Assembly (NCBI GenBank): GCA_965215715.1
Contig: OZ244129.1
Coordinates: 2,046,001 to 2,110,000 of the forward strand
Reading direction: 5' to 3'
DNA: 64,000 nt
DNA from: HXMU1428-3 sp965215715
GTDB lineage: Bacteria > Pseudomonadota > Alphaproteobacteria > Rhizobiales > HXMU1428-3
Every line of letters begins with the position of its first letter. The stretch's first letter is position 1. The notes beneath the pieces were generated by a model that saw only the letters and a program-made list of their open reading frames with translations, ran no database searches and was not told the DNA's origin. Shown here piece after piece: positions 1 to 8,676 of the stretch. The translations under genes and the position numbers were made by a program.

Positions 1-1
1 C

Positions 2-202
2 TTTCTTTGCTCATCACATTCCCGCTGTGGTCGTTTTCTGGTTACTTGGTCAAAAAATAAGGTTTTTGACCGACAAATGGTTTATTCTCCCTTTGTCCTT
101 ACAAGTTTTGCGCGATTAATTATGGCCTTTACAATGGCTGGGCTAATGGGGCATATGATGGTAGATAAGAAATACGGCCCTATTATTGCGTCGGCATTTT
201 AG
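2..202 (+). CDS. C-terminal end of an unidentified membrane-type protein (partial)
   Basis: An open frame enters from the window edge and stops with TAG at 200-202. Its last 35 residues are hydrophobic and Met-rich and could be a membrane helix. The first ~110 bases are also open, and also hydrophobic, in the neighbouring frame, so the gene may carry a frameshift near 105-115. I do not recognise the family. With only the tail visible, no function is proposed. Confidence 0.3.
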   Translation, partial: FLCSSHSRCGRFLVTWSKNKVFDRQMVYSPFVLTSFARLIMAFTMAGLMGHMMVDKKYGPIIASAF

Positions 203-332
203 CAAACCAGCATTTGCCAAATGCGCCCCCTTAGCTTGAGTTAATTGGTGTTGGCTTTTGGCCTGGGGTATGAGCCATTTGACATCCCCTTAGATTAAGC
301 AAATGATGAACTTTAAATTAGGACTTTAACTT

Positions 333-595
333 ATGACCAATGTAACGATCTATACGGGTTTGGCGTGTGGATTTTGTGAACGGGCAAAAATGCTACTCTC
401 TCAAAAGGAGGTTGCGTTTGAAGAAATTAATGTGGCTTTGCAAAAGAAGCTCGGGCTGAAATGATGCAACGTGCCAATGGCGCGCGCACAGTGCCGCAAA
501 TTTTTATCGGTGATGTCCATGTGGGCGGGTGCGATGACCTTTATGCGCTTGAGCGCGCAGGAAAGCTTGATGAGTTAATTAACAATTTATGTTGA
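333..595 (+). pseudogene. grxC: Glutaredoxin 3 (grxC-type), single-base frameshift
   Basis: Reads as a class I glutaredoxin: a beta strand, then the CGFC redox motif (residues 12-15), then after a frame change the family-typical stretch ARAEMMQRANGARTVPQIFI and GGCDDLYALERAGKLD. Glutaredoxins use glutathione to reduce protein disulfides in the cytoplasm. The span is 263 bases, one short of a whole number of codons. The frame breaks near 440-447 inside CAAAAGAAG, where one missing A would restore an 87-residue protein. The neighbours (nitrilase, DUF1178) match the usual alphaproteobacterial setting of this gene. The break may be a sequencing error, because both halves are otherwise well conserved. 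Confidence 0.75.
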
Positions 596-643
596 TGGAG
601 AGGCTGTTTAAACCCTTTCCCCTTAAAGCTGTGTTCAAAGTTT

Positions 644-1513
644 ATGGTTACATCTCTTGACAATTTGGTTCATGTTGCGCTTATCCAAATGACGTCTTCA
701 AAGTCATTGGATGACAATGTCGCCTTTTTAGAGACCCATATTGAGCATGCTGCTCGCGCGGGTGCGCATTATGTATTAAGCCCAGAAAATAGTTTGCTGA
801 TGGACCTTGATGCGAGCCGGGTTGCTGACATTACAGGCAGCCAGGCTTATAGGCAGGCCTTGGATCACTTGTTTGAAGTGGCGCGGGCGCACAAACTTTG
901 GTTGCACATTGGGGCAACGCCTGTGCGTTTGGAAGGCGGGGAGTTGACAAATGGTCAGAGCCCAGGCCTTGCCAATCGTTCTTTTTTGATCGGACCGGAT
1001 GGGTCCGTGCAGGATACCTATGATAAAATTCATATGTTTGATGTCCGCCTGCCAGATGGGGAGCATTATTGGGAATCTAGAAATTACAAATCTGGTACGC
1101 GCGCCGTGGTTACTGACTGCCAGTTTGCCAAAGTGGGCATGACCATTTGTTATGATTTGCGGTTCGCTACCCTTTTCAGACAATTGGCACAAGCGGGGGC
1201 GCAAATGATCAGTGTGCCGGCGGCCTTTACACAATATACTGGCAAAGCTCATTGGCATGTTTTATTGCGCGCGCGTGCCGTTGAGACAGGGTGTTTTATC
1301 GTTGCCAGTGCGCAAACAGGCCTGCATGAAACCGGGCGCCAAACTTATGGCCATAGCCTTATTGTTTCGCCATGGGGAGAGGTCATTTTAGATGCAGGCG
1401 AAGCCTGCGGGATGTTTCATGCTGAACTGGACCTGGCTCAGATTGAGCAAGCGCGCGCGCAAGTGCCGAGCCTTCAACATGATAAGCCTTTTGATATTGA
1501 TGCCAGCTTGTAA
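644..1513 (+). CDS. Carbon-nitrogen hydrolase (nitrilase superfamily, Nit1/deaminated glutathione amidase-like)
   Basis: A 289-residue nitrilase-fold amidase. The catalytic triad is visible: Glu48 in SPENS, Lys128 in TYDKIHMFDV and Cys169 in GMTICYDLRF. The YDKIHMFDV and ICYDLRF blocks are typical of the Nit branch, whose members hydrolyse deaminated glutathione as metabolite repair. That substrate is inferred from family, not proven here. The protein is cytoplasmic with no signal peptide. It lies 48 bp after the glutaredoxin and upstream of a DUF1178 gene, a conserved alphaproteobacterial trio. No strong ribosome-binding site precedes the chosen ATG, so the start could be a few codons off. 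Confidence 0.88.
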   Translation: MVTSLDNLVHVALIQMTSSKSLDDNVAFLETHIEHAARAGAHYVLSPENSLLMDLDASRVADITGSQAYRQALDHLFEVARAHKLWLHIGATPVRLEGGELTNGQSPGLANRSFLIGPDGSVQDTYDKIHMFDVRLPDGEHYWESRNYKSGTRAVVTDCQFAKVGMTICYDLRFATLFRQLAQAGAQMISVPAAFTQYTGKAHWHVLLRARAVETGCFIVASAQTGLHETGRQTYGHSLIVSPWGEVILDAGEACGMFHAELDLAQIEQARAQVPSLQHDKPFDIDASL

Positions 1514-1650
1514 AAGCGTTTTGTTTGATTGTTTCCAAACCGTTTTTAAAAAACTGATTTATCGTTTCTGGCTTGATAAATGTGATATATTCATTAAATA
1601 AGGCCTGCATGAACAGCTATGTTAGATTAAGCGGCTAAGGAATTTTCAGC

Positions 1651-2082
1651 ATGATACGCTACCAGCTTGTTTGCAAATGTAAAAATGAGTTTGAGTCCTG
1701 GTTTCGCTCAAGCGATGACTTTGAGAAACAGTGCGGATCTGGGCTGCTCTCTTGCCCTGGATGCGGCGGTACGAACGTTGAAAAAGCCTTGATGGCGCCC
1801 AATGTTTCAACAGCCCGCAAAAAAGCTAAGGTAGAAAAGAGCTTGGCTGCTGACAAAGCTGAACAGCACATGCAAAAGGCTTTGCGCGAAATGCGGTCTC
1901 AACTGACCAAAGAGTCTGAATATGTGGGCGAAAAATTTGTCTCTGTGGCGCGTAAAATGCATCATGGGGATGAGCCGGAGCGCGGCATTCATGGCGAGGC
2001 GAAATTGCAAGATGTGCAAGAGTTAAACAAAGAAGGTATTAACGTTTTGCCTTTACCGACTTTGCCTGAAGATAAAAATTAA
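1651..2082 (+). CDS. DUF1178 family protein
   Basis: A 143-residue protein opening with MIRYQLVCKC and containing CKC and CPGC cysteine pairs (about residues 9-11 and 36-39), then KALMAPNVSTARKK, the signature of DUF1178. The two pairs suggest a small zinc ribbon. The rest is charged and helical and ends in an acidic tail. No biochemical role is established for the family, and its persistent position beside nitrilase and glutaredoxin genes is the only functional hint. It probably belongs to the same transcription unit as the nitrilase, although 137 bp separate them. Confidence 0.85.
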   Translation: MIRYQLVCKCKNEFESWFRSSDDFEKQCGSGLLSCPGCGGTNVEKALMAPNVSTARKKAKVEKSLAADKAEQHMQKALREMRSQLTKESEYVGEKFVSVARKMHHGDEPERGIHGEAKLQDVQELNKEGINVLPLPTLPEDKN

Positions 2083-2313
2083 CCCTTTCATTCGTTGCCT
2101 TTCCCCTTTAAATTGGGCCCTTTTTGGCTGGAATGGCTTTTTATCTACCGCCCTCTTATTGTGAAATTTTATTCTATTTAACTGCTTAAGGCGAAATAAT
2201 CGTCCTTTTTAGGCCTTACGCCTTGCATTTTGGTAGAATATTCATCTAATAAACTGTAAAAGAGGCTGGTTTTTATCTTTTAAAGTCAGTTTTGATCACT
2301 TAACGCTGGTTGG
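2083..2313. other. Intergenic region upstream of the sulfate-assimilation operon
   Basis: AT-rich and without a convincing ORF. It must contain the promoter of the cys operon. I see no clear operator or riboswitch motif. Confidence 0.4.
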
Positions 2314-3144
2314 ATGTTTTCAATGTCTGTTTCTTTGCAAAAACCAAATTTTGAAGCGGGTGTGGATGTTGCCAATGATTTGGGAGCCTCTGTTCAAGCT
2401 GACACCAGCGAAAATTTGCATGATATTGAGGTTTTGGCACGGCTTGATATCAATGAGCTGAATGACAAATTCCCTTCTGCTTCGCCTGAAGACATTTTGG
2501 ATCTTTCGATTACCAAATTGTTTGCTGGGCAAATTGCTATGGTTTCTTCATTTGGGGCTGAATCTGCCGTGTTATTGCATATGGTCTCCCAAATTGACCC
2601 TTTTATTCCGGTGGTTTTTGTTGATACGGGCAAATTATTTGACGAGACACTGGCTTACCGGGAACAACTCACGAAACAATTTGGTTTGCTAAATGTGCAA
2701 ACGGTTACACCTTTGGCCGGAGATTTGGCTGAGCAAGATAGTGATGGCACGCTTTGGCAACGTGATGTTGATCAATGTTGTCATATTCGAAAAGTGCTAC
2801 CTTTTGATCGGGCTTTGAAGCCTTTTGTGGCCGAAATTTCTGGTCGCAAGAAATTTCAAAATGAAGTGCGTGCTGATCTTGGTTTCTTTCAGCAATCTGG
2901 CCCCCGCGTCAAAGTGAACCCATTAATTAATTGGTCAGCTAAAGAGTTGGCACAGTATATTAAGACACATGATTTACCGCGCCATCCTTTGGTTGCTAAG
3001 GGGTATCCTTCTATTGGCTGTGCGCCATGTACCTCTCCGGTAAAACCTGGGGAAGATCCGCGTGCGGGCCGTTGGCGCGGCGAGGAAAAAACAGAATGTG
3101 GCATTCACTTTGTCGATGGCAAGCCACAGCGTATTGGAAGTTAA
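2314..3144 (+). CDS. cysH: Assimilatory adenylylsulfate (APS) reductase, CysH
   Basis: A 276-residue PAPS/APS reductase. The 4Fe-4S ligands of the APS-reducing branch are all present: the Cys155-Cys156 pair in DQCCHIRK and Cys236/Cys239 in GCAPCTSP. The catalytic Cys262 sits in the C-terminal ECGIH motif. The cluster implies APS rather than PAPS as substrate (family rule), giving sulfite for CysI. An internal ATG at 2323 (MSVSLQ) is an equally plausible start. This is the first gene of a rightward sulfur operon (ferredoxin, cysG, DUF2849, cysI, DUF934). It is often last in alphaproteobacterial versions of this operon, so leading it here is a small rearrangement. Confidence 0.9.
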   Translation: MFSMSVSLQKPNFEAGVDVANDLGASVQADTSENLHDIEVLARLDINELNDKFPSASPEDILDLSITKLFAGQIAMVSSFGAESAVLLHMVSQIDPFIPVVFVDTGKLFDETLAYREQLTKQFGLLNVQTVTPLAGDLAEQDSDGTLWQRDVDQCCHIRKVLPFDRALKPFVAEISGRKKFQNEVRADLGFFQQSGPRVKVNPLINWSAKELAQYIKTHDLPRHPLVAKGYPSIGCAPCTSPVKPGEDPRAGRWRGEEKTECGIHFVDGKPQRIGS

Positions 3145-3175
3145 AGGGGCCTTAGGCTGGTCTTTAATATTTATT

Positions 3176-3179
3176 GAGG
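3176..3179 (+). promoter_or_regulatory. Ribosome-binding site deciding the ferredoxin start
   Basis: GAGG lies nine bases before the ATG at 3189. It supports starting the ferredoxin there rather than at the upstream in-frame TTG (3174), which would place the Shine-Dalgarno inside the coding sequence. Confidence 0.6.
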
Positions 3180-3188
3180 TTTTTTAAA

Positions 3189-3536
3189 ATGGGCGTGATC
3201 AAGGTACATGACCAAAATGGCAAATTGCATGAGCTTGAAGCTGTTGAAGGCTGGCGAGTGATGGAGATTATTCGCGAGCATGGCTTGCCGATCAAGGCTG
3301 AGTGCGGGGGCGCTTGTGCGTGTGCGACCTGCCAGGTTGAAGTGGCACCTGAATGGGCTGCCCGTTTGCATGAAATGCGTGATGATGAAGAAGATATGCT
3401 TGATAGTTTGCCGGTTGTGACCGATTATTCAAGATTGTCTTGCCAGATCATTTATGAAGACGAGTTGGATGGGTTGGAGCTGCGCTTAACCGATGCCGCT
3501 TTACCTGATGAGATTAATGCAGAGGCCGCTGCATAA
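3189..3536 (+). CDS. 2Fe-2S ferredoxin (adrenodoxin type)
   Basis: A 115-residue protein with the C-x5-C-x2-C ... C ligand set of vertebrate/bacterial-type ferredoxins: Cys39, Cys45, Cys48 and Cys85, within ECGGACACATCQVEV and SRLSCQIIY. The acidic MRDDEEDMLD segment between them is typical of the family's partner-binding helix. It sits inside the sulfite-reduction operon, 44 bp after cysH and 3 bp before siroheme synthase. I infer that it delivers electrons to the sulfite reductase, taking the place of a CysJ flavoprotein, which is absent. A role in iron-sulfur assembly is the usual alternative for this family, but no isc or suf genes are near. Confidence 0.87.
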   Translation: MGVIKVHDQNGKLHELEAVEGWRVMEIIREHGLPIKAECGGACACATCQVEVAPEWAARLHEMRDDEEDMLDSLPVVTDYSRLSCQIIYEDELDGLELRLTDAALPDEINAEAAA

Positions 3537-3539
3537 GTT

Positions 3540-4997
3540 ATGAGATACTTTCCAATATTTTTGGACCTTAACGACCAAACTGTTTTGATTGTGGGCGGGG
3601 GAGAAACCGCGCTGCAAAAACTACGTTTGCTTGTAAAAACGCAGGCTCATATTTTTGTGGTGGCCCCAAGCTTTGCCCCTGAAATTGTTGATCTTGCCCA
3701 GCACCACAACCATATCACATTGATAGAGCGGGCCTTGGCGCCAGAAGATGCGGAAAATAAACGGTTGGTTTATGGGGCTAGCGAAGATGAAACCACTGAT
3801 CAGCTTGCCCAAGATAGTGCGCAAAAGTTCAATGTGTTGTTTAACAAAGTGGACACCCCTAAAGATTGTGATTTTATCACCCCTTCGCTCGTGGACCGGG
3901 ACCCGATAACAGTGGCGATTGGGACTGAAGGCACAGCGCCTTTGTTGGCCCGCGAAATTAAGGCCAAGCTGGACCAATGGCTGCCGGCAAATTTAGGCGC
4001 TCTTGGGCGCCAGGCCCAGCGCATTCGTCCGCTTATTCTTGAGCGCATATCACAAGGGCGCGATCGGTTGCGTTTATGGGAGCGGTTGTTGCACGGGCCG
4101 TTTCGCACTGCAGTGCTGGAGGGTGATGAGGCAAAAGCTGATCAAGTTTTCAAAGATGAGATTGAGCAGTTTGAACACTCAATGCCCCAGACAAGCGAGA
4201 GCGGCAAACCGAAAGGGTCTGTTGCCTTTGTTGGCGCCGGGCCGGGTGATCCAAATCTTCTCACTTTAAAAGCGTTGCATAGTTTGCAAGGGGCCGATGT
4301 ATTGGTTGTTGACCGGCTTGTTAACCCCCAAGTGCTTGATTATGCCCGGCGTGATGCGACCCGGATTCATGTGGGCAAGCAAGCTGGTGGCCCCTCCAGC
4401 ACCCAAGAAGAAATCAACCAAATTTTGGTTCGAGAAGCTTTGTCTGGCGCGCGGGTTGTGCGCGTGAAGGGCGGCGACCCGAATGTGTTTGGGCGCATTC
4501 AGGAGGAATTGGCGGCTTGCCAGTTAATGGGCATTGACGTTGAAGTGGTGCCTGGGATTAGTGCTGCCCAAGCGGCCAGTGCAGCGGCACAATTGCCGCT
4601 GACCTTTCGGGGCAAGCATCGTTCGATCACCTTTATTACAGCTGCCACCAAAGATCAGATTGTGTCCAGTGATGTTATGGCATTTATGAAAGCTGGGCGC
4701 CCATTTGCCATTTATATGGGTGTTAAATTGGCCGGTGAAATTGTGAACAATTTGCACGCTTCTGGTGCTGATATGGACACGGATGTGATTATTGTAGAAA
4801 ATGCCAGCCATGATAATGAGCGCCTTTTTGCTGCGCCTTTAAAACACCTTCATGAAGCTGTGGAAGCTTATGAGATTAAAGGGCCGGCTATTTTGTTTGT
4901 TGGCCTGTCCTATGATGATATGGGGTTAATGCCAGCGCCAAAACTTGAGCAGTTTGAGGCAAGCAATGTGGTGCCGTTAAACCGGCAGGTGAGTTAA
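3540..4997 (+). CDS. cysG: Siroheme synthase CysG (trifunctional)
   Basis: A 485-residue fusion. The N-terminal ~200 residues are precorrin-2 dehydrogenase/ferrochelatase, with the NAD-binding LIVGGGETALQKLRLL at about 16-31. From about residue 220 it is uroporphyrinogen-III methyltransferase, with the SAM loop FVGAGPGDPNLLTLKAL and the family motifs VVRVKGGDPNVFGR and VPGISAAQAA. It converts uroporphyrinogen III to siroheme, the cofactor of the CysI encoded downstream. Length matches full-length CysG. It begins three bases after the ferredoxin stop, so the two are translationally close. The N-terminal half is less conserved than the methyltransferase half, which is usual. Confidence 0.93.
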   Translation: MRYFPIFLDLNDQTVLIVGGGETALQKLRLLVKTQAHIFVVAPSFAPEIVDLAQHHNHITLIERALAPEDAENKRLVYGASEDETTDQLAQDSAQKFNVLFNKVDTPKDCDFITPSLVDRDPITVAIGTEGTAPLLAREIKAKLDQWLPANLGALGRQAQRIRPLILERISQGRDRLRLWERLLHGPFRTAVLEGDEAKADQVFKDEIEQFEHSMPQTSESGKPKGSVAFVGAGPGDPNLLTLKALHSLQGADVLVVDRLVNPQVLDYARRDATRIHVGKQAGGPSSTQEEINQILVREALSGARVVRVKGGDPNVFGRIQEELAACQLMGIDVEVVPGISAAQAASAAAQLPLTFRGKHRSITFITAATKDQIVSSDVMAFMKAGRPFAIYMGVKLAGEIVNNLHASGADMDTDVIIVENASHDNERLFAAPLKHLHEAVEAYEIKGPAILFVGLSYDDMGLMPAPKLEQFEASNVVPLNRQVS

Positions 4998-5032
4998 GAT
5001 ATTTATTATAAAGATTAGAGAACAAATTATCT

Positions 5033-5326
5033 ATGGCGAAGAAATTAAAAGGGGATCAGGTCTTTACCGGGCAATCTTTGGTTGACGGTGATGTGGTGTT
5101 TATGGCCAACAATGGTAGCTGGTCGCGTGACTTGCAAAATGCTGCTGTTGCCACGGACGCTCAAGAGATTGAGTTATTTGAAAAAAGGGCTCAAAGGGCT
5201 GTTGAAGAAAACATGGTCATCGATGTATATCCAATGGTTGTGGTAAAGGATGATCAAGGAAAATTGCAGCCAGACCATATTCGTGAAAAGATACGGGTAA
5301 GCGGCCCATCGATAGACTATAATTAA
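5033..5326 (+). CDS. DUF2849 domain protein
   Basis: A 97-residue soluble protein (start MAKKLKGDQVFTGQSLVDGD) matching the small DUF2849 family that sits almost invariably between siroheme synthase and sulfite reductase in alphaproteobacteria. The WSRDLQNAAVA segment and the following acidic stretch are family-typical. No function has been shown. By location it is probably an accessory to sulfite reductase or to siroheme delivery. It lies 35 bp after cysG and 30 bp before cysI, consistent with one transcript. Confidence 0.85.
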   Translation: MAKKLKGDQVFTGQSLVDGDVVFMANNGSWSRDLQNAAVATDAQEIELFEKRAQRAVEENMVIDVYPMVVVKDDQGKLQPDHIREKIRVSGPSIDYN

Positions 5327-5356
5327 GCGTTTTGAACTTTTAAGAGATATTGTCTC

Positions 5357-7015
5357 ATGTATATATACGACCATTTTGATGAAACATTTGTCCGCGAACG
5401 GGCGGCTCAATTTCGTGATCAGGTAGAGCGACGCCTTTCCGGTAAATTGACTGAAGAGCAATTTCGCCCCTTGCGCTTGATGAATGGGGTCTATTTGCAA
5501 TTGCATGCTTATATGCTGCGTGTGGCAGTGCCTTATGGCACGCTGTCTTCTAAGCAATTGCGCCAATTGGCGATGATCGCGCGCAAATATGACAAGGGGT
5601 ATGGGCACTTCACCACCCGGCAGAACATTCAATATAACTGGCCAAAATTAGAAGACCTGCCTGATATTCTTGATGATCTGGCCGATGTTGGCATGCATGC
5701 CATTCAAACCAGTGGCAATTGCATTCGCAATGTAACGTCCGATCAATGGGCAGGCGTGGCCGCTGATGAAGCGGCAGATCCGCGCCCCTTTGCAGAATTG
5801 ATGCGGCAATGGTCTAGCTTGCATCCTGAATTTTCTTACCTGCCGCGTAAATTTAAAATCGCCATTACGGGTGCAAAAAATGACCGGGCGGCGATTGCCT
5901 TCCATGATATTGGCATTCAGCTGATTAAGAACGAAGCGGGTGAAATTGGTTTTACGGTTTATGTCGGCGGTGGACTTGGGCGCACGCCTATGGTTGGCAA
6001 AAAGATCCGTGATTTTGTTGCCCGGGATGATTTATTGCCCTATTTGGTGGCCATTTTGCGCGCTTATAATTTGGAAGGGCGCCGCGATAATAAATATAAG
6101 GCACGGATTAAAATTCTGGTGCATGAAAAGGGTGCGGAAGACTTTAAAGCCCGGGTTGAGGAAATTTTTGAAGGGCTGGATAAGCCAAGCTTGCGCGCAC
6201 AAGAGGGAGAATTGGAGCGGATTGCTCAGTTCTTTACTGGCCCGGATTATGAAGAGCGGGAGGAAGGCCCAGAAGGTTTGCAGGCGGCGCGTGATGACAA
6301 TCCAGAATTTAATGCGTGGGTTCAGCGCAATGTGGCGCGTCATCAACAAGCTGGTTATGCCATTGCCAATATCTCACTGAAACCTCATGGCGGTATACCG
6401 GGGGATGCAACCGATAAACAAATGGAATTGGTTGCTGATTTGGCTGATCGTTATTCTTATGGCGAGATTCGGGTGACGCATGAGCAGAATTTGGTGCTAG
6501 CCCATGTGGCACAAGAGGATCTGTTTGCGCTTTGGCAAGAACTTGATGCGGCTGATCTTGGCACAGCCAATATTGGCTCAATTACCGATATGATCACCTG
6601 CCCAGGGCTTGATTATTGCACTTTGGCAACCGCGCGCTCCATTCCGATTGCGCAGAATATTTCCAACAAATTTGCTGACATTTCCCGCCAGAATGAAATA
6701 GGTGATATGAAGATTAAAATTTCTGGCTGCATTAACGCATGTGGTCATCACCATGCCGGGCATATTGGTATTTTAGGCTTGGATAAAAAGGGTGAGGAAT
6801 ATTATCAAATCACCCTTGGTGGATCAGGTGATGAAAATGCCGCTGTGGGAGAGATCTTAGGCCCAGGATTTGCCGCCGAAGATGTGGCGGACGCGGTTGA
6901 CACGCTGGTTAATCGCTATATTGATTTGCGTGAAAGTGAAAGTGAGACGTTTTTGGACGTTGTAAACCGGGCTGGCTTAGAGCCGTTTAAGGAGGCGCTT
7001 TATGCCGATCATTAA
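5357..7015 (+). CDS. cysI: Sulfite reductase hemoprotein subunit (nitrite/sulfite reductase family), CysI
   Basis: A 552-residue protein with two ferredoxin-like/siroheme repeats. The cluster and siroheme cysteines are visible as CPGLDYC (about residues 415-421) and GCINAC (about 455-460), the C-x5-C ... C-x3-C signature. It carries out six-electron reduction of sulfite to sulfide in the cytoplasm using siroheme and 4Fe-4S. Synteny with cysG, cysH and DUF934 argues for sulfite rather than nitrite as substrate. The last 14 bases overlap the DUF934 gene. No flavoprotein subunit is present, so the ferredoxin in the operon is the likely donor. Confidence 0.92.
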   Translation: MYIYDHFDETFVRERAAQFRDQVERRLSGKLTEEQFRPLRLMNGVYLQLHAYMLRVAVPYGTLSSKQLRQLAMIARKYDKGYGHFTTRQNIQYNWPKLEDLPDILDDLADVGMHAIQTSGNCIRNVTSDQWAGVAADEAADPRPFAELMRQWSSLHPEFSYLPRKFKIAITGAKNDRAAIAFHDIGIQLIKNEAGEIGFTVYVGGGLGRTPMVGKKIRDFVARDDLLPYLVAILRAYNLEGRRDNKYKARIKILVHEKGAEDFKARVEEIFEGLDKPSLRAQEGELERIAQFFTGPDYEEREEGPEGLQAARDDNPEFNAWVQRNVARHQQAGYAIANISLKPHGGIPGDATDKQMELVADLADRYSYGEIRVTHEQNLVLAHVAQEDLFALWQELDAADLGTANIGSITDMITCPGLDYCTLATARSIPIAQNISNKFADISRQNEIGDMKIKISGCINACGHHHAGHIGILGLDKKGEEYYQITLGGSGDENAAVGEILGPGFAAEDVADAVDTLVNRYIDLRESESETFLDVVNRAGLEPFKEALYADH

Positions 7016-7481
7016 AGATGACGTTCCTATAGATGATGTTTGGGTGGAACTGGAAGAAGATGGTGATGTGCCCTCTTCTGGTGATGTGATTGTGCCGCTT
7101 GAGATCCTGCTGGAAAAGTCTGAGCGGCTTTCTAACCATGCTGGGCGCATTGGTGTTTTAGTGCCCAATGATATTGATATTGAAGCCCATGCTGATTTGG
7201 TTGAAAAGGTTGATTTGGTTGTGTTGCAATTGCCCAGCTTTGTTGATGGGCGTGCCTATAGCCAGGCGCGCATTTTGCGTGAGACTTTGGGATATAAAGG
7301 TGAGTTGCGGGTGAAGGGTGATGTTTTGCCTGATCAAGCCGCCTATTTAAAACGATGCGGGTTTGATAGTTTTGATTTTGAAGGTGCGTTTGACAAAGAC
7401 GTTTGGGAGCGCTCTGTTTCGGCTATGAGTACGGGATATCAACGTAATTACCGAGATGAATTAGAGCATCGTCGTTTATAA
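7002..7481 (+). CDS. DUF934 family protein
   Basis: A 159-residue protein with the DUF934 core FVDGRAYSQARILRETLGYKGELRVKG and LKRCGFDSFD. The family is found only beside sulfite reductase and cysH, and its exact job is unknown. It overlaps the end of cysI by 14 bases, indicating translational coupling, and closes the sulfur operon. The C-terminus ends in the family-typical YQRNYRDELEHRR. Confidence 0.9.
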   Translation: MPIIKDDVPIDDVWVELEEDGDVPSSGDVIVPLEILLEKSERLSNHAGRIGVLVPNDIDIEAHADLVEKVDLVVLQLPSFVDGRAYSQARILRETLGYKGELRVKGDVLPDQAAYLKRCGFDSFDFEGAFDKDVWERSVSAMSTGYQRNYRDELEHRRL

Positions 7482-7587
7482 ATTGGGAATAGTCATCCAA
7501 TTTTCAGTGCGAATCTGGTAAAATTTTGCCAAATATTTTATTTGGTTTGAGCTGTTTAATATATTTTATACATATGGGGGATGGTGG

Positions 7588-8238
7588 ATGCATTTTTTAA
7601 AAGATAAGACGATCGTCGTTTTTGGTGTTTTACCTTTTGCACTTTTGGGCTTTTCTGTTCCTGCTTTTGGCGAGCAGGAGGTGCATATTTCCAATCAACC
7701 TTCCTATATGACAGAGCAAGAGCGGGCCAACTGGGAACAATCTTTGATTGATCGAGACCAGCAAGAGCAATCTTCTGAGACGGTTGCTGATGAGGGTGAA
7801 CCGGTTTCCCCGCCTGTTGATGTGGCGCGACAAGACACCAAAATAGAAATGAAGGCCGAGCCTGAAAAAGACCCTGTTAAGACATGCCAGGTTACTGTTG
7901 ATGAATCGTTGAAAACGACCCCGATTGAATTTTTGCCTGGACGGTTTACCCTTTCAAAAACGGCCCATGAAAATCTTCAAAACTTGGCCGATATTTTAAA
8001 CGAGTGTGAGAAGGCCAATGTGATTATTGAAGGCCATACTGATGCCAGCGGACAACCTCAAGCCAATCAACGTTTAAGTGGGCAGCGGGCCTCTAGTGTT
8101 TTGGGTTTATTGATTCAGTTTGGCGTTGATAAAAAGCGGCTGCGGGCCATTGGTTATGGGGCTGATAAGCCGATCGTTGATAATGATACGATTGAAAACA
8201 GAGCCCTTAATCGACGGATTGAAATGAAGCTGTATTAA
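7588..8238 (+). CDS. OmpA-family outer-membrane/peptidoglycan-associated protein (first copy)
   Basis: A 216-residue secreted protein. A signal peptide spans about residues 1-29 (hydrophobic core VVFGVLPFALLGFSVPAFG). An acidic low-complexity linker follows, then an OmpA C-terminal domain (about 95-216) with IIEGHTDASG and NRALNRRIEMKLY, the peptidoglycan-binding motif. It probably tethers the envelope to peptidoglycan. There is no N-terminal beta-barrel. A paralogue with the same C-terminal domain lies at 8677-9642. The ATG is preceded by GGGGGAUGG-like purine-rich bases. Confidence 0.85.
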   Translation: MHFLKDKTIVVFGVLPFALLGFSVPAFGEQEVHISNQPSYMTEQERANWEQSLIDRDQQEQSSETVADEGEPVSPPVDVARQDTKIEMKAEPEKDPVKTCQVTVDESLKTTPIEFLPGRFTLSKTAHENLQNLADILNECEKANVIIEGHTDASGQPQANQRLSGQRASSVLGLLIQFGVDKKRLRAIGYGADKPIVDNDTIENRALNRRIEMKLY

Positions 8239-8676
8239 GCTGTTTTTCTTCGCTTTTTTTGCTTTTCCAGCTTTTGGAATTGATTCGTTTTTTAGCTGGT
8301 ATTTTGTTTTTTCGTCCTCAGACATTCCGTCTGCGGTGTTTTAACTTGATGGTCTGTTTTTCTTTTTACCTTGCACCCTCCCACTATAAGTTATTGATTT
8401 AAAAGTATATATTTTTTTTGATTTGTTTTTTGGCCTTCCTTTGAAATCACCTCAGAAATTGCAACCCTTTTGTAAAATGTACAGTTTGTTCACCTTTTGA
8501 GTGTACTTTTCCCTTATACCACCTTGCCTTGTTTTGGCTGTTGGATGAGCTCTTTTTGATGGCACACTACTTTTTTCTGGGACTTGTTTTGCGTTGGTGT
8601 CTTATCCTGATCATTGAGCTTGTTTGCCCCCAAAATAGGCATTGTCGGTCGGGGTCAATTTTAATGGGGGTGTGAC
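8239..8676. other. 438-bp T-rich intergenic region between OmpA-like genes
   Basis: Pyrimidine-rich on the plus strand with no convincing ORF. A short inverted repeat, CAGAC/GTCTG, occurs near 8315-8335. It presumably contains the terminator of the first gene and the promoter of the second, but no unambiguous elements are visible. Confidence 0.3.

Noticed and set aside
333..595. Programmed frameshift in the glutaredoxin
   Set aside because: No slippery heptamer or stimulatory structure is apparent, and related glutaredoxins are encoded in one frame.
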